From Poa pratensis (Eukaryota; Streptophyta; Magnoliopsida; Poales; Poaceae), in assembly GCA_947311845.1 (NCBI GenBank), contig CAMZMU010000027.1:71026932-71090931 (forward strand): a stretch of 64,000 nucleotides of DNA, in the 5' to 3' direction. The notes under the pieces are model-generated. The model made no database searches, was not told the DNA's origin, and worked only from the letters and a program-made list of their open reading frames with translations. This document shows, piece by piece, positions 55,661 through 64,000 of the stretch; position 1 is the stretch's first letter; every line of letters begins with the position of its first letter. A program made the translations under genes and the position numbers.

Positions 55661-57150
55661 CGAAGATCCTTGAGGCGCCTTGGTAGGGGAGGTACTTTCT
55701 TGAAAGGTTGAGGCGCTTGAGGTGTCGAAGTAGAGACTCTTGGAGGACCTCGAGTGTTCGCTTGAGGAAGAGCTTGTGAAGGTGTAGGAGTTGACGAAGA
55801 AGGCTTGTTGGCGAAGAATGCCTTTGTCTTGAGGTATTTGAGCTCTTCAAGCACGTGGCGCTCGGCCTTGGAAGCTTGATGTACTAGCTCTACCAAAGAG
55901 GCATATGGTTGGAACTCCACGATCTTCTTGATTGGATAGTTGAGGCCATTCATGAAACGAGCCATGGATTGCTCTTCGTACTCGTTGACATTGGCTCTCA
56001 TCATGGAGATTTCCATTCCTTGTAGTACTCGTCAACCGACTTCAACCTTGCTTCAACTCTTGCAACTTCTTGTATAAGTCTCTAGTGTAATGGCTTGGCA
56101 CGAAGCGCTTGTACATTGTTTCTTTCATTTCAACCCAAGTGTCAATTGGTTGTTGGTGGTTAGCGACGCGAGCATCTTGTAGTTGTTCCCACCACAAGAG
56201 GGCATACTCTTCAAACTCCATCGAGGCTAAGGCAACCTTCTTGTTGTCGGAGAAGCGTTGCACGGAAGATCTTGTCAACCTTGAGTACCCATGAGAAGTA
56301 AGCTTCCGGATCACTTGTGCCGTAGAACTTGGGTATGTCAAAGCGGACGTTGGTCAAGTCATCATAGTTGTCACCATGGCACCACGTGGGAATGCACGTC
56401 CACGTCTCCTTCGATTGAGTCCATCACCATTGTGTTGGCTTGACTCGTTATCACTTGACTCGGCGCGATGGTGTTGGCGATCATGTGGAAGCTCTTGACG
56501 AGGACGAGGATCATGTTGGGAGGTGCTCTTGTTGATGAACGGGTTGTTCGTTATTGTTCGCATTGACATGATTGTGATGACGTGGCCTTGGAGGATGACG
56601 TGGGTGACGTCCTTGTTCATCAAAGTCATTCGCACCCGGAACGCCATTGTCATTAGCCAATGGGTCATGACGATCACGTTGTTGCGGTGGTGGTGATGGC
56701 ATGCGTTCATGACGTTCATTTTGGTGAGGTTGCTCTTGATGCGCATTGGCATTGTTCGCGTGAAGATCATGTGGTTGTTCAACGTAGAGGAGGTCGTTCA
56801 TGGGCGTCGCGCCTTGGATCATGTTGACGTTCTTGTCGAGGTTCATGACGACCATGACGTGCTTGTGTCGACCTTGAGGTGCTTCTTGTACGGCTTGAGC
56901 GTGAAGAAGCTCGTTGTCGCACAAGGTTGTTGATAGCTTCGGTCACCGCTCCATATGCTTCTTGCGCATGCATGCGTTCGTTGAAGTTGTTCTCTTGAGC
57001 TTGAAGACGGCGCTCGTAGCGTCCTAGCCATCACGAAGAAGTGTCGAAGACCAACAACTCCGTTTGTGTGACATAGCCATGATCACCGCGAACTCCACCA
57101 TGGATTTCCTCATCCGAGCTTGAGCTTCCGTTTGTACTTCCCCTAAACAT
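55661..57150 (-). pseudogene. gag: Gypsy-3 gag, frameshifted
   Basis: ATG at 57150 starts MFRGSTNGSSSSDEEIHGGV. After a stop at 57031 the frame resumes in another phase with a helical segment ('MHAQEAYGAVTEAINNL'), a His/Pro/Arg/Gln-rich low-complexity part (56900-56400), and the capsid domain in 56341-56042 ('FEEYALLWWEQLQDARV', 'MYKRFVPSHYTRDLYKKL') and 56016-55660 ('ARFMNGLNYPIKKIVEF'). At least four frameshifts or stops. Confidence 0.82.
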
Positions 57151-58319
57151 TTTCTCAAGATCAAGTGAGATGTGTGATAAAGAAAACCAAGACAAACTAT
57201 ATCCCAAGTATAATGTGGCTTGAGAGGAGAATCCGGTTCTAACACCCAACACACACACTTATGAGGATAGGAAGGTATGAAGTGGCAAACGAAACAAGCA
57301 AACCCGACGACAAGTATATTGTCAAAGGTAGAGAAAATCCACAATGATCAAATTACCAAAGAAACTCCAACCACAAATATCAAGAAACACACACAAAAGC
57401 GAATGATGGGGTTGGGCGACCAAAGGGCGAGCACTCGAAGATAGACAACCTAACGAAGACTACGTGCTCAAATGTCACCCAACACAAGAGGACGCTAGCT
57501 CAATTGCTTTTTGTGGGCAACGGATTTGCACAAGAGTTACACACTCACTCACTTTGGCGGTCAAGCTTTGTCGCAACCTACAAGAGATGATACTTGGCAC
57601 CACTTGATTCTTTTCTTTTCTCTCTTTTTTTTTTGATTTTTGCTTTTTGACGATGATTCCTTCTCTTTTGCTAGTGCCAAGATCTCTAACGATACACACT
57701 CGCCAATACTTGAAGACAAACACTCAACACGTGCAATGCCTCGCAATATCAAAGAGCTAGTCCGATAGGTCAAGGTACACGAAAGGAAGAAGGGCTCACA
57801 ACGGATTATGGTGGTGGGGAAATGTCGAGTCCTTGGTGGCGTCGTCGCTTGGCGTTGATGATGCGTTGCTGCGGAAGCTTGTCGATGTCGAAGACGTAAG
57901 GCACACCAAGAAGGACTCAAACCAAAGAGGAAATGCCAAAACGAACCGAGGAAAAAGAAAAAAATTCGGCCAAATTTTGAAAACCCGGTAGTACCGGCCT
58001 GAGCCCGGTAGTACCGGCCTGCCCGATTTCTGATGGTTGACTTTCGATTTTGGGCGGAAATTGGACCCGAAAATCCTCAAATTCGTGGGAAATTGGCAAA
58101 ATTAAGGCTAGGGAACGCAAACAAGGTGGAGGGGGTCCTAAAGCAACAGATCCATGGACAAAAACTACCAAAAACGCAACGAATCGACAGATCGGCTCGA
58201 ATCAAGGCAAGGCTATTTTTGGTGGAAATTTTCGAATTTCTCAAAAACGAAGAAAAATTTGGTGGATTTTGGTGGAAACACAAATCAAATCCGTGTCAAC
58301 CTAGAGCTCTGATACCATA
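57151..58319 (-). other. Gypsy-3 5' leader with primer site and two GGTAGTACC copies
   Basis: About 1.17 kb without a credible ORF. The primer site TGGTATCAGAGC (minus strand, 58317-58306) is two bases from the LTR. Two more 'cccggtagtaccggcctg' units occur at 57984-58020. The rest may hold packaging signals; nothing specific is recognised. Confidence 0.7.
58306..58317 (-). other. Gypsy-3 primer binding site
   Basis: TGGTATCAGAGC on the coding strand, complementary to initiator-Met tRNA. Confidence 0.9.
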
Positions 58320-59388
58320 TGATGTAGGTTGGTCCCGATTTTCACGGATTTTGCGGAGGGAAGATGAACACGAAGAACACACGAAGAACGAAGAACACAA
58401 AGAGGGGAAATCAACACACAAGGGTAAATAGCAAGTAGCAACCCGGCAAGACTCAATTGGTAACAAATCCCCGAGGGTAGCCCCCAATTCTCCTCTCCCA
58501 AGCACACCTTACTCTTAGGATTGTTTGTCCAATTGGTCAATCCAACCAACCAATCTAGCCACTCAAAGAGGGAAGATTAGCAAGTAATCGCAACTACAAG
58601 CGGAAGCCTTGGTATCCACGCAGGGATCTTCTCCTCAAGAGGAGGCCTTGGTTCATCTCCACAAGGGGAGGCCTTGATTCATCTCCATAGGAGGAAAGAG
58701 ACACTTTGAGAAGAAGGAGCAAGGCTCTACTTTAGTTCCCAAATCATAGTCTAACCCTAACCCTAGGAAGGGGACGAACTATTTATACTCTAGATCCAAA
58801 GGGGATAAGATTACAAGGCACGGGAGCCTTTTCAGCGCGCAGGCCCGCCCGCAGCGGTAGTACCGGACTGAACCTGGTAGTACCGGGTGTGTGGTAGTAC
58901 CGGGCCAGTACCGGGGCCACTACGGGATGGAACCCGACGACACCCGAGGCTCCGGGAGATCCGGTAGTAGACCCGGTAGTTGGCGCGGTAGTACCACGCG
59001 GCGTGTGGCGGTAGTACCGGGGTGGACAGGAGCGGTAGTACCGGACCCGATGGTGTCTTCGACAGGCGCCACGTCAGGCTAGGGCGGTAGTACCGGCTTG
59101 GACCCGGTAGTACCACCCAATGCAGTTTGGGCTTCTTCTTGGCTGCTCTCTTGGCCATCTTCTTGGGTCTTCTCTTGGTCATCTTCTCCACTCCATTGTG
59201 GGTCGTCGTAAAGCTGGTTCCTGAGTATGCACAACGTATCCGAATGAAGTAGCAACCCATACAAAGGATTGTCGAGATCACACATCGATAGGAGTGAATT
59301 CACCTTATCATGGAGAGCTTGGACTCTTGCTCTTGTCATTGGACCATTTGATGGTGTTGGTGTTGTGTGCCTAGGTTGCACTACATCA
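58320..59388 (-). repeat. Gypsy-3 5' LTR
   Basis: 1069 bp partner of 51038-52104, with TATA box at 58787-58779 and eight exact GGTAGTACC copies at 58856-59114. Ends CTACATCA before the CCACG duplication. Confidence 0.93.
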
Positions 59389-59888
59389 CCACGTCTCCCA
59401 ATAAACCAACCATGGAGGGTCCTTCCCGTCGAAGGTCCCTCGTGCTCCTCACATGACCCTGTGGCAACCCCTTAGCCTATAAAAGGAGGACCAAGGCACG
59501 GAGGAGGGGAGGAGGAACAAGTCGAACCAGAGCAAGACTAGACTAGGGCTGCAAGGGTAGAGGGGAAGGTGATCTCCTCCGGGTCAGGATCTGTCCTTCT
59601 TATACCTTCAGCCAAAACCCTTCCGGGTACCCTATCCGGAAGGCTCCATTGTAAGCCACACTATGAAGAACCCATCAATCCAGACATGCAGGAGTAGGGC
59701 TTTTAGCCTCCGAGCGGCCTGAACCTGGGTATCTCCTTGTGTCCCTTTGGTTGCATGCTTTGATCATGGAGAGGAGAGCTTGATCTAGACCTCGCTCAAG
59801 AAGACGATTTTCAGCCTCCTTCGCGCCCCGTGCGGAACCTAAAAGGGGGTATCCTCTACTCCCGGTGTTCATGCATTGAGACACGACA
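59389..59888 (+). repeat. Element 4 LTR, right half
   Basis: Continues the LTR split by Gypsy-3. TATA box TATAAAA at 59478-59484 in 'cttagcctataaaaggagga'. Ends ...gagacacgaca. Together with 50596-51037 the LTR would be about 0.94 kb. Confidence 0.65.
59478..59484 (+). promoter_or_regulatory. TATA box in element 4 LTR
   Basis: TATAAAAGG context, as expected for an LTR promoter on the plus strand, about 400 bases before the LTR end. Confidence 0.65.
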
Positions 59889-59890
59889 TC

Positions 59891-59906
59891 TGGCGCGCCA
59901 GGTAGG
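59891..59906 (+). other. Element 4 primer binding site (TGGCGCGCCA type)
   Basis: TGGCGCGCCAGGTAGG two bases after the LTR end. This differs from the Met-tRNA site of the other three elements and is of the type seen in some Tat-like and non-autonomous grass gypsy elements. I cannot assign the tRNA with certainty. Confidence 0.7.
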
Positions 59907-60111
59907 CGGCACAAGCACTGGATTTGTCTATGTCCGCCGCGACGGCAAGTTCATCGCCATCAGCTTCGGAGTCTACGTTAGGCTCCTCTTCTTCGGAAAC
60001 AAGATCATGATCAAGTTCTTCCTCTTTCGGCACACGATTTACATCAAGCTCTTCGGCCGAGACAAGATCTACTTCGCGCCCGTTGCACCCAGACAGGATT
60101 CCTCAGTCGAG

Positions 60112-60707
60112 ATGGCTCGGAAGGGAAAGGGAAAGGTAGCAATGGAGTTCCTGCGGTACCCCGGCCTCGGCTTCATTCTTGAAGAATCTTCGTCAACACC
60201 CGCTGCGAAAGATCGCGCCGTTGGAATCCAGTTCGTCCCTCCCGCCGCATATGTTAGCTCTTTGGTCAGCGAGGCAAGACCTGAGCAAAGTGCCATGAAC
60301 ATTGACGTCCCTCTTTACCCATGGACGCATGGAGTGAAGGAGGAACTCTGTTCTGATGCGGCAACCACAGTGCCGCTTTCGGAGGAAGAAAACCTCGACC
60401 AAGACACAAAAGGCGAGCCTCGACAAGAAGATTCTCTCATCTACATACCACAAGAGATCCACATTCCCCAGGCTAGAACGGCAAGCCTGGGGTATGGTGC
60501 GTGTATCACAGATCTGACAGACATAGCCTTGAAGATTGCCGACAGTTCAACGACATCCAGATACGCCAGAAGAACGGTGATTGCTATACATGTGGAGAAC
60601 CAGGGCATATCGATCGAGATTGCCCTCTCAATAAGAAGCCTAAGAAAGCTAGAGGAGCACCACAGCTGGGGTTCCTCAAAAGGAAGGTCTTTCCGGACTT
60701 TCGCTAA
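60112..60707 (+). pseudogene. gag: Element 4 gag, internally deleted
   Basis: ATG 60112 (MARKGKGKVAMEFLRYPGLG) opens about 125 readable residues to 'EDSLIYIPQEIHIPQ'. Near 60480-60500 the frame changes and the sequence jumps to the nucleocapsid: YHRSDRHSLEDC then a zinc knuckle CYTCGEPGHIDRDC, ending FLKRKVFPDFR and a stop at 60707. The capsid core expected between them is missing. No protease, RT or integrase follows, so this is a deletion derivative or a non-autonomous gag-only element. Confidence 0.65.
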
Positions 60708-61561
60708 CGCCTCCACGCAGATTAATGAGCCCCCGGAACCTTGTTCACTACAAGCGCCACCGCAAACACAAGACAGACAAGGGTTAACCACTGCTAGCTG
60801 GGACCAGACATTCATCTGCGGAGACTTGACCAGGGGAGGGTGGGATCTCCCGGGTCACATCGTCACGATACAACCGGGACCAAGCAGACCCCCTCAGAAA
60901 TATTGGATTGCTAAGTGGCTGGCATCAGGATCCCGCGGGTAAAACAACATCTGGGTCTCCGGACCGGCACATGCCAGCAAGATTGATGGGTTATCAAGCA
61001 AGGAACACTTGGGTCCAGCAAGCTAAGACAACATCAGGGTCTCTGGACCTGCGTCTTCAATACGCCAGCAAGTCGCCGGATCATCATATAGGTGGTCTCC
61101 GGGTAACTCGAGCAAGTAACACGATGGTCTCCGGACCGCCGCAAGCCAGCCAGTCATGCCCCTAGTTGGCATTGGAGGCTATCTCGGTTGGAAGCCTTGT
61201 CCCCGACAAGAATTGCTAGGCAAGGTAGAATTATGTCTCAAACACGGCATAGAAGACCCGCCTTGGCGGCAGCGCGACCAAACAAATACCGAGGTAGCCT
61301 GAAGGAATCAAAACGCGAGCTAAGTATAAACGTGCTTGCACGGGCTTGTTCCCGGGTACATCTGTTTTATGTACTTTGGCTAAGACAAAAGCGGGCGTTA
61401 TCCTGGGGCAGCGCCTTCGCGATGACACTGTCAGTTTCCCTCGGGCAGTGGAGTCGTGGGCTGAGGTCCGTGCGGTCAGGAAACGGTGGGTCCTTTGGGG
61501 GTTGCGCCTTGTGTCAGCATTTCCCCACGGCTGGTTAGCGCTCACACCTTTGGATCCTTCC
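60708..61561 (+). other. Element 4 internal non-coding remainder
   Basis: Contains three or four imperfect copies of 'ggtctccggaccg...gccagcaag' at 60950-61150 and then unassigned sequence. No coding domain and no 3' LTR. Its right limit is the start of element 5. Confidence 0.5.
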
Positions 61562-62645
61562 TGATGTCTACGCACGCTTCTATTCTTGTAGACAGTGTTG
61601 GGCCTCCAAGCGCAGAGGTTTGTAGAACAGCAGCAAGTTTCCCTTAAGTGAATCACCCAAGGTTTATCGAACTCAGGGAGGTAGAGGTCAAAGATATCCC
61701 TCTTAAGCAACCCTGCAATTAAGATACAAGAAGTCTCTTGTGTCCCCAACACACCCAATACACTTGTCAGGTGTATAGGTGCACTAGTTCGGCGAAGAGA
61801 TATTAAAATAGAAGTAATATGGATGATTATAAGTGGTAATTGCAATCTGAAATAAAAATGGCAGCAAGCAAACATGTAGCAGAACTGGTTGTAAACGGTG
61901 TTTCAATTCTTAGAAACAAGGCCTAGGGATCATACTTTCACTAGTGGACACTCTCAACAATAATAATATAATTGAATACATAGCTCATGATCACATAAAG
62001 ATCACACCATGGGAGAGAGAGATAAACCACATAGCTACCGGTAGAGCCCTCAGCCCCGAGGAAGAACTACTCCCTCCTCATCATGGGAGGCAGCAACAGC
62101 GATGAAGATGGCGGTGGCGTCGATGGAAATGGCTCTAGGGGCAATTCCTTGTCCCGGCAAGGTGCCGAAACAGAGACTTCTGTCCCCTGAATTAGGGTTT
62201 TTGGTGGCGACGGAGCTACGGAACTCTTCTAGAGAAATCATCGATTATTTTAGGGTTTTCGGGTAGGAGCAATATATAGGCCAAAGGACGTCGCGAGGCG
62301 GTGCACGAGGAGGCGACACCACCCCTCGGCGCCGGTAGGCCCTTGGCCGCGCCGAGCCCACATGTGGGGCCCTCGTGGCACCACTTCGCCTCTCCTTCGA
62401 ACTCCAGGTGTCTTCTTATAAATTAGGGGCCTCCGTAAATTTTCGTACAATTCCTAGAATATTTCCAGACTAGCTTTTCTGGAATACAAAAACATCAGAA
62501 AATAGGAACTGGCGCTTCGGCATCTTGTTAATGGTTAGTCCTAGAAAATGCATAATAATGGTATGAAGTGTATGTAAAACATGTAGCAATTGGTATAAAA
62601 TAAGCATGGAACATCAAAAATTATATTTACGATTGAGACGTATCA
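61562..62645 (-). repeat. Element 5: LTR of the TGATACGTCTC type
   Basis: On the minus strand starts TGATACGTCTCAATCG (62645) and ends GCGTAGACATCA (61562), 1084 bp. This terminus is common on Triticeae retrotransposon LTRs. The bases before it on the minus strand ('ctactcgaggacgagcagga', then 'aagcttgttgatgc') look like the internal 3' end and purine-tract region of such an element, so this is a 3' LTR. Flanking pentamers (cttcc and gcatc) differ, consistent with internal sequence on one side. Confidence 0.65.
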
Positions 62646-62779
62646 GCATCAACAAGCTTAGTTCCTGCTCGTCCTCGAGTAGGTAAACGATAAAAACAAA
62701 ATAATTTTTGAGGTGCATGCTACCATCATAATCTTGATCAAATAATATTGTAAGGCGCATGTAAATGAATGAAGTGATC
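62646..62779 (-). mobile_element. Element 5 internal 3' remnant
   Basis: 134 bases of internal sequence upstream of the 3' LTR; cut by the LTR beginning at 62780. No coding domain. Confidence 0.5.
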
Positions 62780-64000
62780 TGTAACACCCTGTAATTTCAT
62801 CGGGTATTCTCATCCACTGGTCCTTATCATCCCAACCGACGGCCATTTTATATGTGCTTATTGAAGTTCAGATCATCTCTCTGAGGCATTCAATTGTGGG
62901 GTACTCTTTTATTCATATCAAAGATGGTGCTGTAAAATTGATTCCACGGCTTCGCCGTATACATTTTGTAGTCACCTTCAAGTAACTTTTCAAAACAAGC
63001 CTCCTCTTAATGATCCGAGTCCACGGTTGCGTCTGGCTCATCGAGCTAGTCAAAATTGACTACTCATTTTCCCAAATCGGAGTCCGGATGCAACCTCCAT
63101 GTTTTTGGTGATCCAATGGCTGATATTAATTCGAATTAGAAAATTATTTCTTCTAAATTAAAATGTCTTGTCCTTATCTTTGAGGCAGCGAGAGTCCTAT
63201 CCTGAAGGAGTCGTGCTCCATCCCCATACCTTATATTCCCCATGCAGCCCCATTCCTTCTTTCTCCTCACACACAAGGTCCTCTCTCATGGCTTCACCTC
63301 TCCTCTCCTTCCCTGATCCTTCTCACCTGCCCCACGTTCTGGCCGACCTCCTAGTGCAGCCATGACCTGAGGTTGAAGAAGAAGAGGAGGAGAAAAGAAG
63401 AAAGATCAAGATGAGAAGGAGAAGAAAAGAAATAGGGTTCATCACCACCGTCCTATCGAATACCATCTGCTCAGGCACCAAGGGTGAGGTTTCCTACCAT
63501 GTGTGTGTTACTGGAATGGTTTAGGTATGGATTCCATGTTGTTTAGCTTTGGGGTTCAGCAAGAACATAAGGGGATTCGGGCAAAGGTTGTTTACGTTGC
63601 TGTCATTTTGAGTGGTCTTTTGCTCAATTTGGTTCAGCCGTTTGGTCTCGGTGGTAATAACAAGTTTCTGTTCTGAGAATTCGGAAACATGGTACTTATG
63701 GTTTTGGGCTCAATCTTTCGGAGCCTTCTGTTGTTGATAAAATAGTGAACCGATATATTATAGAAAGCTGGTAGCTTCTAGTTTCTGGATCAATTCAGTT
63801 TGTTCGATTTCAATGAGTATCTTTACTGCAATGAAATTCGTCAGGGGGCTAGTCATTGTGCTGAATTCTGGGAACAGCAATCTAGTATTTGCTTGGTTTG
63901 GCCTAGCTAACCACAATATCAGGGTTCATATATTTGGAGTTACTTCTAGGTAATCTTCTAATGAATCCAGAACCGTATCATTTGCTTTATTTGAAGCATC
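62780..64000 (+). repeat. Element 6: partial LTR running off the window
   Basis: Begins TGTAACACCCTGTAATTTCA, close in form to the TGTAACATCCC start of the Gypsy-2 LTR, directly within element 5 internal sequence. The following 1.2 kb has no coding frame; a CT-rich then GA-rich transition at 63180-63440 resembles a transcription-start/5'-leader region. The other end is outside the window, so the call rests on the terminus and context only. Confidence 0.45.

Larger units (their letters stand above)
51038..59388 (-). mobile_element. Gypsy-3: 8.35-kb Ty3/gypsy element with coding LTRs
   Basis: A complete element with LTRs at 51038-52104 and 58320-59388, ends TGATGTAG...CTACATCA, perfect 5-bp target duplication CCACG (51033-51037 and 59389-59393), an initiator-Met primer site and a purine tract. 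It sits inside the LTR of element 4. Domain order is gag, protease, RT, RNase H, integrase, on the minus strand, with the integrase C-terminus reading into the LTR ('GPMTRARVQALHDKVNSLL'), as described for CRM-type chromoviruses. Many frameshifts make it inactive. The LTRs differ by several substitutions and indels, so it is older than Gypsy-1. Confidence 0.93.

Noticed and set aside
59830..60942. Full 370-codon plus-strand ORF as one protein
   Set aside because: It starts in the LTR, crosses the primer site and switches out of the gag frame near 60490; only the ATG at 60112 and the knuckle frame have family features.
61557..62650. Element 5 as a solo LTR
   Set aside because: No matching pentamers flank it, and the adjoining 62646-62700 sequence looks like internal 3' sequence, so it is a 3' LTR of a truncated element.

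Overview
The window looks like accessory, transposon-dense DNA from a large-genome grass, most probably Triticeae (wheat, barley, rye or a relative). The reasons are Ty3/gypsy elements with initiator-Met primer sites, a CACTA element with a CACTAGTGGAA terminus and subterminal 'tagtcccggtt' repeats, an LTR of the TGATACGTCTC type, and a locally amplified FBD/LRR F-box-like family. The species call is an inference from repeat types. No rRNA, tRNA, CRISPR or bacterial feature was seen.

Layout. (1) 1-8.3 kb and 14.35-16.74 kb hold a tandem cluster of degraded FBD/LRR genes: copy A (3' flank only), copy B (5778-7062, frameshifted), copy C (8066-8285 plus 14352-15666, with an open 340-codon LRR-FBD part) and copy D (16.1-16.74 kb, continuing at 37.96-38.56 kb). 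Both readable copies lack the F-box. Between A and B lie a 1.0-kb non-coding retroposon (1180-2214, 15-bp target duplication) and a Helitron-like insertion (2412-5096). (2) 8286-14351 is Gypsy-1, a nearly intact 6.07-kb chromovirus inserted in the 5' part of copy C; gag and pol share one frame broken by only two stop codons. (3) 16744-37955 is a LINE on the minus strand, inserted in the last exon of copy D with a 16-bp target duplication. It is split at 18253/32296 by Gypsy-2 (18254-32295, minus strand), a 14.0-kb chromovirus with 4-kb LTRs, a decayed gag-pol and an intact extra ORF between primer site and gag. (4) 38.6-42.3 kb is the only stretch that may hold host genes: three paralogous small ORFs of unknown function, each about 100-110 bp downstream of a GCCTATAAATG box. 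(5) 43.7-44.18 kb is an RNase H-like fragment cut by a CACTA element (44180 to about 50.54 kb) that carries a Transposase_24/Ulp1-protease-like gene but no visible TNP2 transposase. (6) 50596-61.5 kb is an LTR-plus-partial-gag element (PBS TGGCGCGCCA), split by Gypsy-3 (51038-59388, minus strand). (7) 61562-62779 is a truncated minus-strand LTR element, followed by the start of another LTR (TGTAACACCC, 62780) that runs off the window.

The retroelements do not work together as a system; they form a nested insertion record. Four insertions have exact target-site duplications at both ends (retroposon 15 bp, Gypsy-1 TCCGG, LINE 16 bp, Gypsy-2 CAGGC, Gypsy-3 CCACG make five in all), and a small SINE-like insert at 40490 adds a sixth. 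The points most worth following are the three-gene small-protein family, the intact extra ORF of Gypsy-2, the single-frame gag/TGA/pol layout of Gypsy-1 with an LTR promoter facing copy C, the GGTAGTACC array next to the TATA box in the Gypsy-3 LTR, and the CACTA protease gene with all three catalytic motifs visible.
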